DNA of 64,000 bases from Actinokineospora bangkokensis. GTDB lineage: Bacteria > Actinomycetota > Actinomycetes > Mycobacteriales > Pseudonocardiaceae. Below are positions 1 through 10,700 of this stretch, one piece after another (position 1 is the stretch's first letter; the number at the start of each line of letters is the position of its first letter). Position numbers and translations under genes: made by a program. The DNA is taken from positions 595,074 to 659,073 of the forward strand of contig NZ_MKQR01000009.1 in assembly GCF_001940455.1 (NCBI RefSeq), read 5' to 3'. The notes under the pieces were generated by a model. That model saw nothing but the letters and a program-made list of their open reading frames with translations, was not told the origin of the DNA and searched no databases.

Positions 1-1
1 G

Positions 2-2985
2 GGGGTCGGTGGCTCGGCGGTGGACGTCGGCTGGTCGCTGGCCACCGGCCGCGCTGTGCTGGACGAGCGCGCCATCGTCGTCGGCGCCCACCACGCCGAG
101 CTGAAGGCCGGGCTGGGCGACCTCGTCGTGCGGGGGCGTGCCGAGGGCGCGGGCCGGGTCGGCGTCGTGTTCTCCGGGCAAGGCGCCCAGCGGCCGGGCA
201 TGGGGTTGGCGCTGGCCGCCCGGTTCCCCGTGTTCGCCGAGGCGCTGGCGCAGGTCTGCGGGCACTTCGGCATCCCCGTGGCCGACGCCATGGCCACCGG
301 CGAGGGCCTGGACCACACCGAGATGACCCAGGCGGCGCTGTTCGCCTACGAGGTCGCGCTGTTCCGGCTCATCGAGTCCTGGGGAGTGCGCCCGGCCGTG
401 GTGATGGGGCACTCCATCGGGGAGGTCGCCGCCGCGCACGTGGCGGGCGTGCTGTCCCTGGCGGACGCCTGCGCCCTGGTCGCGGCGCGCGGCAGGCTCA
501 TGGGGGCGCTGCCCGCGGGCGGGGTGATGGTGTCGATCACCGCGACCGAGGACGAGGTGGCGCCGCTGCTGACCCGGGGCGTGGCCATCGCGGCGGTGAA
601 CGGGCCGCGCTCGGTCGTGGTGTCCGGCGAGCAGTCCGCCGTGGACGCCGTGGTCGGGCACTTCCCCGGGCGCAGGGTCAAGCGGCTCACCGTCAGCCAC
701 GCCTTCCACTCGCCGCTGATGGACCCCGTGCTCGACGACTTCCGCCGCGTGGCGGAGACCCTGGACTACCGGCTCCCGGCGATCCCCGTGGTGTCCAACC
801 TGACCGGGGCCCACGCAACCCACGAGCTGACCGACCCGGGCTACTGGGTGCGGCACGTGCGCGGCACGGTTCGGTTCGCCGACGGTGTCGCCGCCGTGGC
901 GGGCGAGGTCGACGCCGTCCTGGAGATCGGGCCGCGCGGGGTCCTGTCCGCCGCGGTGCGCGAGGTCGTGGACGCCACCCGGGCCCCCGAGGACGCGGCC
1001 GTCGTCGTCGCACCGCTGTCGCGCGACGCGCTCAGCGAGGACCGGGCGCTGCTGCTCGGCCTCGGGCGCGCCTGGGTGTCCGGGGTGGCGGTGGACTGGG
1101 GCGCGGTGTTCGCCGGGTTGGGGGCTCGCCGCACCGACCTGCCCACCTACGCCTTCCAGCACGAGCGGTTCTGGCTCAACCCGGGCCCGGCCGCCGCCCC
1201 CGCCGAGGCCGACGGCGAGTTCTGGGACGCGGTGCACCGCCTGGACTCCCGCTCGCTCGCGCAGGAGTTGGGCGTCGACGCCGCTGCCCTGGCGGCGGTG
1301 CTCCCGGCCCTGTCGACGTGGCGGCGCCGCGGGGAGGACCACGCGTCGCTGGACCGGCTGCGCTATCGGGCGGAGTGGGTGCCGATCGCACCCCCGCCCG
1401 CCGCGGCGGCAGGCAGCCGGTGGCTGGTCGTGGTGGACGACGACAGCCAGTGGCTCGGCTCCCGCGTCACCGCGACCATGGCCGCGCGCGGCATGCGGCA
1501 CCAGGTGCTCGCGCACAACGGCGGCGACCGGGCCGCGCTGGCGAGCGCGCTGCGGGCGACCGGCGGTGGGTTCGACGGCGTCCTGTCCCTGCTCGGCACC
1601 GGCGACGCGCACGACCGCGGACCCGACACCGGGCTGCTCACCGCCGGGCTGACCCTGTTCCAGGCGCTCGGCGACGCCGGTGTGCGCGCGCCCCTGTGGT
1701 GCGCCACCCGCGACGCGGTGGGTCCCGAGGACGGCCCCGGCGACCCCGGGCGTTCGGCGCTGTGGGGCCTGGGCCGCTGCGCCGCGCTGGAGGAACCGCG
1801 ACGGTGGGGCGGGATGGTCGACCTGCCCACGACCCCCGCCGGGTACCACTTGGACCGCCTCTGCGACGTCATCTCCGCGCCCGCCGCCGACGACCAGGTC
1901 GTCCTGCGCGCCCACACCACCTATGGCAGGCGGCTCACGGCGGCACCGGCCCGCCCCGCCCCCGCGTGGCGCCCGCGGGGCACCGTCCTGGTGTCCGGCG
2001 GCACCGGCGCGGTGGGCGAGCACGTCGCCCGCTGGCTCGCCGGGCGGGGGGCCGAGCACCTGCTGCTGCTCAACCGCACCGGCACCGCGCCCGCCTGGGT
2101 CGACGAGCTGGGCGCGGAGGTCACCGTCGCGGCGTGCGATGTGGCCGACGAGACGCGGCTGCGGGAGGTGCTCGCCGCGATCCCCGAGGACCGGCCGCTG
2201 CGGGCGGTGTTCCACGCCGCGGGCGTCCTCGACGACGGCGTGCTGGCCGCGATGACGCCGCGCCAGCTCACCACCGCCATGGCGCCCAAGGCGCTGGGGG
2301 CGTGGAACCTGCACCGGCTCACCAGCGGGCTCGACCGGTTCGTGGTGTTCTCCTCGGTCGCGGCGACGTGGGGCAACGCCGGGCAGGCCAACTACGCCGC
2401 CGCGAACGCCTACCTCGACGGGCTCGTCCGCCACCGCCACGCCCTCGGGCTGCCGGGCAGCAGCGTCGCCTGGGGCCCGTGGGGAGAGGGCGGCATGGCC
2501 AACGACGCCGCTGTCGCGCAGCGCATGGCCCGCGCGGGCATGGCCGCGCTGCACCCCCGGCAGGCGCTCGGCGTGCTGGAGCAGGTCGTGGCCTCGGGGG
2601 AGCCCGCGCTCACCGCCATCGACGTGGAGTGGGAGCGCTTCGCCGCGCAGCAGACCGCGACCCGGCCCACCCGGTTGTTCGAGCGCTTGGTCGAGGCGGC
2701 CCCCCAGGGGGAGAGCGCCTCGCAGCGGGAACTGGGCGCGCTCAAGCCCGCCGAGCTGCGCCGGGTGCTGCTGCACCGGGTGCGGGAAACCGCCGCCGCG
2801 GTGCTCGGGCACGGGTCGTCCGGGGTCGTGGCGCCCCGGCAGCGGTTCGCCGACCTCGGCTTCGACTCGCTGACGGCCGTGGAGCTGCGCAACGGGCTCA
2901 CCGCCGAGACCGGGCTGGAGCTGCCCGCGACGCTGGTGTTCGACTTCCCGACCCCGGTCGACCTCGCCGCCGAGCTGGAGCGGCT
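2..2985 (+). other. Module A (partial): AT(malonyl)-KR(B1)-ACP
   Basis: The AT begins near 155 and has GHSIG near 405 and HAFH at 698-709, the malonyl-CoA signature. The KR nucleotide motif GGTGAVG starts near 1993. LDD follows the AAGV motif, which is the B-type sign. The Ser, Tyr and Asn of FSS...NYAAAN and the Lys of APK are all present, and there is no Pro at the B2 position. The ACP has GFDSL with the phosphopantetheine Ser at 2867-2869. Predicted step: add C2 from malonyl-CoA and reduce to a D-configured beta-hydroxyl. No DH is present between the AT and the KR, only a linker of normal size. The KS is not in the window. Confidence 0.85.
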
Positions 2986-3157
2986 GCTGGCCGAGGCGCG
3001 CGCGGCCGAGGACGGCCACGGCGGGGACGAGGCAGCTGGCGGGGGCGAGGGGGCGGACGAGGACGGGCTGCGGCTGGACGGCCCGTCGCTGGAGGACGAG
3101 TTCGAGTCGATGAGCGCCGACGAGCTGATCCACCTGGCGCTCGGGGACGACCGATGA
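2..3157 (+). CDS. Gene A, type I PKS, 5'-truncated (AT-KR-ACP)
   Basis: This is the C-terminal part of a modular PKS subunit. The frame is open from base 2, and the first visible residues are already the linker before an AT domain, so the KS and any earlier modules lie upstream of the window. The visible order is AT, KR, ACP and a short acidic C-terminal docking tail that ends in [14 protein letters not shown]. The GTG at 20 is internal and is not a start. The stop (TGA 3155-3157) overlaps a possible ATG of gene B at 3154, and the more likely start of gene B is 14 bases further on, which indicates translational coupling. The protein should pass its chain to gene B: its tail is of a different type from the tails of the other subunits and matches the different head of B. 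Confidence 0.95.
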   Translation, partial: GVGGSAVDVGWSLATGRAVLDERAIVVGAHHAELKAGLGDLVVRGRAEGAGRVGVVFSGQGAQRPGMGLALAARFPVFAEALAQVCGHFGIPVADAMATGEGLDHTEMTQAALFAYEVALFRLIESWGVRPAVVMGHSIGEVAAAHVAGVLSLADACALVAARGRLMGALPAGGVMVSITATEDEVAPLLTRGVAIAAVNGPRSVVVSGEQSAVDAVVGHFPGRRVKRLTVSHAFHSPLMDPVLDDFRRVAETLDYRLPAIPVVSNLTGAHATHELTDPGYWVRHVRGTVRFADGVAAVAGEVDAVLEIGPRGVLSAAVREVVDATRAPEDAAVVVAPLSRDALSEDRALLLGLGRAWVSGVAVDWGAVFAGLGARRTDLPTYAFQHERFWLNPGPAAAPAEADGEFWDAVHRLDSRSLAQELGVDAAALAAVLPALSTWRRRGEDHASLDRLRYRAEWVPIAPPPAAAAGSRWLVVVDDDSQWLGSRVTATMAARGMRHQVLAHNGGDRAALASALRATGGGFDGVLSLLGTGDAHDRGPDTGLLTAGLTLFQALGDAGVRAPLWCATRDAVGPEDGPGDPGRSALWGLGRCAALEEPRRWGGMVDLPTTPAGYHLDRLCDVISAPAADDQVVLRAHTTYGRRLTAAPARPAPAWRPRGTVLVSGGTGAVGEHVARWLAGRGAEHLLLLNRTGTAPAWVDELGAEVTVAACDVADETRLREVLAAIPEDRPLRAVFHAAGVLDDGVLAAMTPRQLTTAMAPKALGAWNLHRLTSGLDRFVVFSSVAATWGNAGQANYAAANAYLDGLVRHRHALGLPGSSVAWGPWGEGGMANDAAVAQRMARAGMAALHPRQALGVLEQVVASGEPALTAIDVEWERFAAQQTATRPTRLFERLVEAAPQGESASQRELGALKPAELRRVLLHRVRETAAAVLGHGSSGVVAPRQRFADLGFDSLTAVELRNGLTAETGLELPATLVFDFPTPVDLAAELERLLAEARAAEDGHGGDEAAGGGEGADEDGLRLDGPSLEDEFESMSADELIHLALGDDR

Positions 3158-3171
3158 GGGGGACAGGCGCG

Positions 3172-6100
3172 ATGGACGACTCCGGCAAGCTCGTCGAGGC
3201 ACTGCGTTCGGCGCTGCGGGAGAACGAGCGGCTGCGCAAGCGAGCGGCCGGGGCGCGGGCGGCGACCCCGCCCGCCGACGAGGCCGTGGCCATCGTCGGC
3301 ACCGGCTGCCGCTTCGGCGGGGGCATCGCCTCCGCCGAGCAGCTGTGGGACCTCGTGGCCGCCGAGCGCGACGCGGTGGCCGCCCCGCCCGACGACCGGG
3401 GCTGGCCCGCGGGCGTGGCCCGGCCGGGGGCGTACCTGGACCGGGCGGGCGGCTTCGACGCCGGGTTCTTCGGCATCTCCCCGCGCGAGGCCACCGCGAT
3501 GGACCCGCAGCAGCGCCTGGCCCTGGAGTGCTCGTGGGAGGCGCTGGAGCAGGCGGGCATCGACCCGCTGTCGCTGCGCGGGTCGGACACCGCCGTCTAC
3601 TTCGGGTCCAGCCTGCACGACTACGCCCAGCGGGTGCGCGGCAACCCCGACCTGGCGGGCCTGCTGGCCACCGGCAACGCCGCCGCCGTGCTGTCCGGCC
3701 GCATCTCCTACACCCTCGGGCTGGAGGGCCCGGCCGCGACGGTCGACACCGCTTGCTCGTCGTCGCTGGTCGCCCTGCACCTGGCGGTGCGCGCCCTGCG
3801 CCGCGGTGAGTGCGCGCTGGCGCTGGTCGGCGGCGCGACGATCATGGCGACCACGGACATGTTCGACGAGTTCGGCAAGCAGGGCGGGCTGGCGGGCGAC
3901 GGGCGCTGCAAGGCGTTCGGCGCGGGCGCGGACGGCACCGGGTGGGGCGAGGGCGTGGGGGTGCTGCTCGTCGAGCGGCTGTCCGACGCCCAGCGCCTCG
4001 GGCACGAGGTGCTGGCCGTCGTGCGCGGCACCGCGGTCAACCAGGACGGGGCGTCCAACGGCCTGACCGCCCCCAACGGCCCGGCGCAGCAGCGGGTGGT
4101 GCAGCGCGCCCTCGCCGACGCGGGGCTCACCCCCGGCGAGGTCGACCTGGTGGAGGCGCACGGCACGGGGACGGTGCTCGGTGACCCGATCGAGGCCCAG
4201 GCGCTGCTGGCGACCTACGGCCGCGACCGGGCGGGCGAGCCGCTGTGGCTGGGGTCGGTGAAGTCCAACCTCGGGCACACCCAGGCCGCGGCGGGCATCG
4301 CCGGGGTGCTGAAGGTGGTGGGGGCGATGCGCCACGGCGTGCTGCCCCGCACCCTGCACGCCGACGAGCCCTCCCCCCACGTCGACTGGTCGCGCGGTGG
4401 TGTCCGGGTGCTCACCCGCGCCCAGCCGTGGCCCGCTGACCGGCCGCGCCGCGCGGGCGTGTCCTCCTTCGGCGTCAGTGGCACCAACGCCCACGTGGTC
4501 CTGGAGCAGGCGCCCGCCACCGAGCCGGTGGCGCCGTCGGCGGACACCGGCGCCGTGGTGCCGTGGGTGATCTCGGCGCGCGGGCAGGGCGGTGTGCCGC
4601 GGCAGGCGCGCAGGCTCGCCACCGTCTCCGGCAGCCCCGCCGACATCGGCTTCTCCCTCGCCACCACCCGGGCGGCGCTGCCCGAGCGGGCCGTGCTGAT
4701 CGGGAGCGACCCGGCGTCGCTGCTGGACGACCTCGACGACGCCGTCACCGGCACGGCGGGCGACCGCGCCGGCGTGGTGTTCGTCTTCCCCGGGCAGGGC
4801 TCGCAGTGGCTCGGGATGGGGCGCGAGCTGTGGGCGGCCAACCCCGTGTTCGCCGCCGCGATGGACGAGTGCGCCGACGTGCTCGACCGGCTGGTGGACT
4901 GGTCGCTGCGGGAGGTGGTGCTGGCCGAGCCGGGCACCCCGGAGGCCGCCCTGCTGGACCGGGTCGACGTGGTGCAGCCCGCGCTGTGCGCGGTGATGGT
5001 GTGCCTGGCCCGGCTGTGGGCGTCGTTCGGCGTCCGGCCGGACGTGGTGGTGGGGCACTCGCAGGGGGAGGTCGCCGCCGCGTGCGTCGCGGGCATCCTC
5101 TCGCTGGAGGAGGCGCTGCGGGTGGTCGTCACCCGCTCGCGGCTGCTCACCCGCCTGGCCGGGTCCGGCGGGATGCTGTCCGTGCAGGCCCCGGTGGCGG
5201 CGCTGGCCCCCGTGCTGGGGGAGGTGTCGGTCGCCGCGGTGAACGGGCCCGGCGCGACCATCCTGTCCGGCGCCACCGGCCCGCTGACCGCCGCCGCGGC
5301 GTGGTGCGAGGGCGAGGGGCTGCGCGCCCGGTGGGTCCCGGTGGACTACGCCTCGCACTCCCCGCAGGTCGAGCAGGTCCGCGACGACCTGGTGGCCGCG
5401 CTGGCCGGGCTCACGCCCAAGTCCGGCGACGTCACCTTCCGCTCCACCGTCACCGGGGGCGTCCTCGACGGCGAACGCCTCGACGCCGACTACTGGTACC
5501 GCAACCTGCGCGAGCCCGTGGGCTTCGGCGGCGCCGTCGCGGACCTGGTGGCCGAGGGGCACGACTGCTTCGTCGAGGTCAGCCCGCACCCGGTGCTGAC
5601 CATGGCGATCACCGGCACCGCCGAGCAGGCCGTGGTCGGGGACACCCTGCGCCGCGACGACGGCGGCGTCGACCGGTTCCTGCGCTCGGCGGCAGCGCTG
5701 TGGGTGCGCGGCGTCGAGGTCGACTGGTCGGCCGCGTTCCCCACCGGGCGCCGCGTCCCGCTGCCCACCTACGCCTTCGACCACCGCGACTACTGGGCCG
5801 TCCCCGTGCGCGCGCACCACGCCACGCCCGGGGCCGACTGGCGCTACCGGGTGGGGTGGAAGCCCGTCGAGGTCGAACCCGCCCCCAGCACGCCCGCCCA
5901 CCGCTGCGTCGTCGTCCCCGAGGACGCAGACTCGTGGGCGCTGGACGTCGTCGCCGCGCTGCGCGCCGACGGCGAGATCACCGAGGTCCGCGTGGGCCCG
6001 GCGACCGACCGGGTTTCCCTCGCGGCCGCGCTCCCGGGCGACGTGGACGCGGTGGTGTCGCTGCTCGCCGCCGCACCGGGCTGGGCGGGCCCCGGCGTGC

Positions 6101-7743
6101 CGCGGTCCTGGGCGGCCACGACGACCCTGGCGCAGGCGCTGCACGACAGGGGCATGGATAGTCCACTGTGGTGCGTCACCCGCGGCGCGGTGAAGGTCGC
6201 CCCCGAGGACGTGCCGGACCCCGGGCAGGCCGGGTTGTGGGGGTTGTGCCGGGTCATCGGGTTGGAGCACCCGCGTTCCTGGGGCGGGCTGGTCGACCTG
6301 GCGGACGACCCGGCGCCGCTGCTGTGGGCGCTGCGCTCGGCGACCGAGGACGAACTGGCCGCCCGGGGCACCCGCGTGCACTCGCGCAGGCTCGTGCGCG
6401 CCCCGGAGGCCGCCCCCGCCGCCGAGCGGCCCACCGGCACGGGAGCCGTCCTCGTCACCGGCGGCACCGGGGGCATCGGGCTCCGGCTCGCCCGCTGGCT
6501 GGTCGAGCGCGGCGAGCGGGAGGTCGTCCTCGTCGGCCGCACCGCCACCCGATCTGAGCAGGCGGCGGCGCTGGCGGCCGAGGTGGACGCCCGCGTCGAG
6601 GTCGTCGACTGCGACGTCACCGACGCCGACGCCGTGGCCGCGCTCCGCACCACCCTCACCGGGCGCGGGCTGGCCGTGCGGTCGGTCTTCCACGCGGCGG
6701 GCGTCGTCGAGCGGGGCGCGGTCGTCGGGACCGACACCGCGGACTGGGGCCGGGTGTGCGCGGCCAAGGTGGACGGAGCGCGGATCGTCGATGAGGTGTT
6801 CGCCCCCGCCGAGTTCGTCGCCTTCACCTCGAACGCGGGGGTGTGGGGGAGCGCCGGGCAAGCCGCCTACGCCGCCGCGAACGCCTGGGTCGACGGCTTC
6901 GCCCACGCCCGGCGCGCCCGCGGCCTGCACGCCCTCGCCGTCGCCTGGGGCGCGTGGGCGGAGGTCGGCATGGCCACCGGCGCCGCGGCCGACGAGCTGG
7001 CCAGGGTGGGCGTGCGCCCGATGGACCCGGCCGCCGCGCTGGCGGTGCTGGGCGGGGCGCTCGACGCCGACGAGACGACCCTGGCCGTGGCCGACGTGGA
7101 CTGGGCGCTGTTCGCCGCGACCTACACCGCGGCCCGGCCCCGACCGCTGCTCGACGAGCTGCCCGAGGCCGCCGCGCCGGTCCCGGCGGGCGTGGTGGGC
7201 GCGGACGGCTCGGCGGCGGACCTGGTGCGGGAACTGGGCACCCTAACCCGGGCGGAACGGGGAGAACACCTACTCAGACTGGTGACAACCCAAGCCGCGG
7301 CCGTCCTAGGTTACCGGAAGGGCGAGGTCCCGCCCGCGGACAAGGCCTTCCGCGAGCTGGGCTTCGACTCGGTGACCGCCGTGGACCTGCGCAACCGGCT
7401 GGGGCGGGCCACCGGGCTCGCCCTGCCCGCGGCGCTGGTGTTCGACCACCCCACGGCGGCGGAGCTGGCCGGGCACCTGCGGCAGGCGCTGTTCCCCGCC
7501 GCGACCCCGGACACCCTGCACGCCGACCTCGACGCCCTGGAGGCGGCGGTGGCCGGGCTGGGCGCCGAGCCGGGGCACCGGGACGCGCTGCGCCCGCTGG
7601 CCCGGCGGCTGCGCGGGCTGGCCGACCGGCTCGCCGCCGAGCCCGCCCCCGCCGGGGCGGACGGGGCGGACCCGGTCGACCTGGACTCGGCCGACGCCGA
7701 CGAGCTGCTGTCGCTGCTGCACAGCGAGTTCGGCCGAGGCTGA
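3172..7743 (+). CDS. Gene B, type I PKS, one module (KS-AT-KR-ACP), 1,523 aa
   Basis: This is a monomodular PKS extension subunit. I chose ATG 3172 because GAGGGGG lies about 9 bases upstream and because the protein then begins with a standard coiled-coil head ([20 protein letters not shown]). An in-frame ATG at 3154 overlaps the stop of gene A as ATGA and would add six residues. Approximate residues: docking head 1-30, KS 37-446 (Cys 195), AT 535-840, KR 891-1270 (Ser 1220, Tyr 1233), ACP Ser 1400, then a helical C-terminal docking region that ends in [14 protein letters not shown]. The head resembles the ALRxSLKENERLR class and differs from the DYLKR class of genes D, E and G, so B probably docks only with A. 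There are 37 bases to gene C. A short patch of atypical codons lies in the linker just before and at the start of the ACP. Confidence 0.95.
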   Translation: MDDSGKLVEALRSALRENERLRKRAAGARAATPPADEAVAIVGTGCRFGGGIASAEQLWDLVAAERDAVAAPPDDRGWPAGVARPGAYLDRAGGFDAGFFGISPREATAMDPQQRLALECSWEALEQAGIDPLSLRGSDTAVYFGSSLHDYAQRVRGNPDLAGLLATGNAAAVLSGRISYTLGLEGPAATVDTACSSSLVALHLAVRALRRGECALALVGGATIMATTDMFDEFGKQGGLAGDGRCKAFGAGADGTGWGEGVGVLLVERLSDAQRLGHEVLAVVRGTAVNQDGASNGLTAPNGPAQQRVVQRALADAGLTPGEVDLVEAHGTGTVLGDPIEAQALLATYGRDRAGEPLWLGSVKSNLGHTQAAAGIAGVLKVVGAMRHGVLPRTLHADEPSPHVDWSRGGVRVLTRAQPWPADRPRRAGVSSFGVSGTNAHVVLEQAPATEPVAPSADTGAVVPWVISARGQGGVPRQARRLATVSGSPADIGFSLATTRAALPERAVLIGSDPASLLDDLDDAVTGTAGDRAGVVFVFPGQGSQWLGMGRELWAANPVFAAAMDECADVLDRLVDWSLREVVLAEPGTPEAALLDRVDVVQPALCAVMVCLARLWASFGVRPDVVVGHSQGEVAAACVAGILSLEEALRVVVTRSRLLTRLAGSGGMLSVQAPVAALAPVLGEVSVAAVNGPGATILSGATGPLTAAAAWCEGEGLRARWVPVDYASHSPQVEQVRDDLVAALAGLTPKSGDVTFRSTVTGGVLDGERLDADYWYRNLREPVGFGGAVADLVAEGHDCFVEVSPHPVLTMAITGTAEQAVVGDTLRRDDGGVDRFLRSAAALWVRGVEVDWSAAFPTGRRVPLPTYAFDHRDYWAVPVRAHHATPGADWRYRVGWKPVEVEPAPSTPAHRCVVVPEDADSWALDVVAALRADGEITEVRVGPATDRVSLAAALPGDVDAVVSLLAAAPGWAGPGVPRSWAATTTLAQALHDRGMDSPLWCVTRGAVKVAPEDVPDPGQAGLWGLCRVIGLEHPRSWGGLVDLADDPAPLLWALRSATEDELAARGTRVHSRRLVRAPEAAPAAERPTGTGAVLVTGGTGGIGLRLARWLVERGEREVVLVGRTATRSEQAAALAAEVDARVEVVDCDVTDADAVAALRTTLTGRGLAVRSVFHAAGVVERGAVVGTDTADWGRVCAAKVDGARIVDEVFAPAEFVAFTSNAGVWGSAGQAAYAAANAWVDGFAHARRARGLHALAVAWGAWAEVGMATGAAADELARVGVRPMDPAAALAVLGGALDADETTLAVADVDWALFAATYTAARPRPLLDELPEAAAPVPAGVVGADGSAADLVRELGTLTRAERGEHLLRLVTTQAAAVLGYRKGEVPPADKAFRELGFDSVTAVDLRNRLGRATGLALPAALVFDHPTAAELAGHLRQALFPAATPDTLHADLDALEAAVAGLGAEPGHRDALRPLARRLRGLADRLAAEPAPAGADGADPVDLDSADADELLSLLHSEFGRG
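3280..7490 (+). other. Module B: KS-AT(methylmalonyl)-KR(A1)-ACP
   Basis: The KS Cys is in DTACSSS (tgc 3754-3756), and the AHGTGT and GHTQAAAG histidine motifs are intact. The KS starts with CRFGGG in place of the usual CRFPGG. The AT has DVVQP, GHSQG near 5053 and YASH at 5347-5358, the methylmalonyl pattern. The KR has GGTGGIG near 6457, no LDD (the loop reads VVER), and Trp in [11 protein letters not shown] with Gln at the A2-diagnostic position, hence A1. The tetrad Ser is at 6829 and Tyr at 6868. The ACP reads GFDSV with Ser at 7369-7371. Predicted step: add a methyl-branched C2 and leave an L-hydroxyl without epimerising the methyl. Confidence 0.85.
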
Positions 7744-7780
7744 GCGCGGCGCGACCCCCTGCCCCGAGGTGAGGACGGCG

Positions 7781-10700
7781 ATGGCGAAGCACGAGGAGCT
7801 GGTGGCGAGCCTGAAGTGGGCCACCGCCGAGCTGCGCGAGGCGCGCAGGCGGCTGCGCGCGGCCGAGGAGCGCGACGGCGAGCCGATCGCCGTGGTCGGC
7901 ATGGCGTGCCGGTTCCCCGGCGGCGTCGACTCCCCGGAGGACCTGTGGGAGCTGGTCGCCGCGGGCACCGACGCGGTGGGCCCGTTCCCCACCGACCGCG
8001 GCTGGGACCTCGACGCCCTCTACCACCCCGACGCGGGCCACGAGGGCACCTTCCACGCCAGGGCGGGCGGGTTCCTGCGCGACCCCGCCGGGTTCGACGC
8101 GGGCTTCTTCGGCATCTCCCCGCGCGAGGCGCTGGCGATGGACCCGCAGCAGCGGGTGCTGCTGGAGATCGCGTGGGAGGCGTTCGAGCGCGCGGGCATC
8201 GCCCCGCACTCGCTGCGCGGCAGCGACACCGGCGTGTTCACCGGCGCCCCGTCCTCGCTGTACGGCCTGGGCTCGCCGGACCTGACCCGGGAGCTGGAGG
8301 GCTACGCGCTCACCGGGACCGGCATGGGCATGATGTCCGGCCGGGTCGCCTACACCCTGGGCCTGGAGGGGCCCGCGGTGTCGGTGGACACCCAGTGCTC
8401 GACCTCGCTGGTCGCCCTGCACCTGGCGTGCCGGGCGCTGGTGGCGGGCGACTGCTCGCTGGCCCTGGCGGGCGGGGTCACGATCATGCCCACGGTCGGG
8501 GCGTTCGTGGAGTTCTCCCGGCAGGGCGGGCTGTCGGCGGACGGGCGCTGCCGCGCCTTCGCCGCCGGGGCCGACGGCACCGGGTGGGCCGAGGGCGCGG
8601 GCGTGGTGGTGCTGGAGCGGCTGTCGGACGCGCGCAGGCGCGGGCACCGGGTGCTGGCGACCCTGCGCGGCACGGCGATCAACCAGGACGGCGCGTCCAA
8701 CGGGCTCACCGCCCCCAGCGGCCCGGCGCAGCGCCGGGTGATCCGGCAGGCGCTCGACGCGGCCGGGCTGTCGGTGGCCCAGGTCGACGCGGTGGAGGCG
8801 CACGGCACCGGGACCCGGCTGGGCGACCCGATCGAGGCCCAGGCCCTGCTGGCCACCTACGGCGGGCGCGGCGCCGACGCCGAACCGCTGCACCTCGGGT
8901 CGGTGAAGTCCAACATCGGCCACGCCCAGGCCGCCTCCGGCATCGCCGGTGTGATCAAGATGGTCATGGCGCTGCGCCGCGGCGTGCTGCCGATGACGCT
9001 GCACGCCGAGGACGCGACCCCGCACGTGGACTGGGCGGCCGGGCGGGTGCGGCTGCTCACCGAAGCGCGCCCGTGGCCGCGCCGGGACGAGCCGCGGCGC
9101 GCGGCCGTGTCGTCCTTCGGCGGCAGCGGCACCAACGCCCACGTCATCCTGGAGGAGGCGGACGAGCCCGAGCGCGTCGACAGCCCCGACCTGCCCGCGG
9201 TCCCCTGGCTGTTCTCCGCCGCCGACCCGGCGGGCCTGCGCGGGCAGGCCGAGCGCTTGGCCGCGTTCGCGCGCGAGGGCGACCACAGCGCCGCCGACAT
9301 CGGGCGCGCCCTGGTCACCACGCGTTCGCCGCTGCCGCACCGGGCCGTGGCGATCGGCGCAGATCGGGACGAGCTGGCGTCGGCGCTGGGGTCGTTCGAC
9401 CCGGAGTCGGTCGTCACCGGGCAGGCCGACCTCGCGGGCAAGGTCGTGTTCGTCTTCCCCGGCCAGGGCGCGCAGTGGGCGGGCATGGCCCGCGAGCTGC
9501 TCGACACCGCGCCGGTGTTCGCCGCGGCGCTGCGGGCGTGCGCGGACGCGCTGGCCCCGCACGTCGACTGGTCGCTGGAGGCGGTGGTCCGGCAGGAGCC
9601 CGGCGCGCCCGGGTTCGACCGGGTGGACGTGGTGCAGCCAGCCCTGTTCGCGGTGATGGTGTCGCTGGCGGAGCTGTGGAAGTCCTACGGCGTCACCCCG
9701 GCCGCGGTCGTGGGGCACAGCCAGGGCGAGCTGGCCGCCGCTTACATCGCGGGCGCCCTCAGCCTGGCCGACGCGGCACGGGCGGTCGCGCTGCGCAGCA
9801 GGGAGATCACCGCGCTGGCCGGCGCAGGCGGCATGGTGTCCGTCGCGCTGCCCGCCGCCGACGTCGAGCGCGAGCTGGCGGGCTACGCCGGGCGGGTGTC
9901 GGTCGCCGCGCACAACGGCCCCGCCACGACCGTGGTCGCGGGCGAGCCCGACGCGCTCGACGAGCTGGTGGCGGCGTGGACCGCGCGGGAGGTGCGTGCG
10001 CGGAAGATCCCCGTGGACTACGCCTCGCACTCCCCGCAGGTGGAGAAGCTCCAGGACAGCCTGCCCGCCGCGCTGGCGGGCCTCACCCCGCGCGCGGCGG
10101 AGGTCCCGTTCCACTCCACGGTGACCCGGACCGTGCTCGGCGGCACCGAGCTGGACGCGGACTACTGGTACCGCAACCTGCGCCAGACCGTGCACTTCGA
10201 GCCGGTCATCGCGTCGCTGGTGGAGTCCGGGCACGACGTGTTCATCGAGGTGAGCCCGCAGCCGGTGCTCACGCTGGCCGTGCAGCAGACCCTGGACGCG
10301 ACCGAGTCGCGGGCCGTCGTGGTCGGCTCGCTGCGCCGCGACGACGGCGGGTTGCGCCGCTTCCACACCTCCCTCGCGGAGGTCGCCGTGCGCGGGGCGT
10401 CCGTCGACTTCACGCCTGCTTTCGGCGCGGGGCCGCACAACCACGTCGACCTGCCCACCTACGCCTTCCAGCGCACCCGGTACTGGCTGTCCACCCCCGG
10501 CTTGCCCGGTGCGGGTCGCGCGGTCCCGGGCATCGGTTCGACCGGGCACCCGGTGCTCAACGCCGTGGTCGCCACGGGGGAGGGGCACCTGTTCACCGGC
10601 AGGCTCTCCCCGCGCGGCACGCCCTGGCTGGCCGAGCACGTCGTCGGGGGCACGGTCCTGCTGCCGGGGACCGCGTTCGTCGACCTCGCCCTGAGCGCGG

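Noticed and set aside
1318-3171. Extension of the gene B frame upstream into gene A
   Set aside because: The frame is open by chance inside gene A. The upstream residues have no PKS motif, and the ribosome site and docking head place the start at 3172.
7311-7313. TTA triplets as bldA-dependent leucine codons
   Set aside because: The TTA triplets I saw (for example here, near 9726, 10990 and 20080) are out of frame and belong to xxT-TAC pairs encoding tyrosine. I found none in frame, although this was a visual check only.
8387-8407. C1 KS as a decarboxylating KSQ loading domain
   Set aside because: In KSQ the Cys itself is Gln. Here Gln is the residue before the Cys and the Cys is present. 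The domain also lies inside an extension module with an N-terminal docking head.
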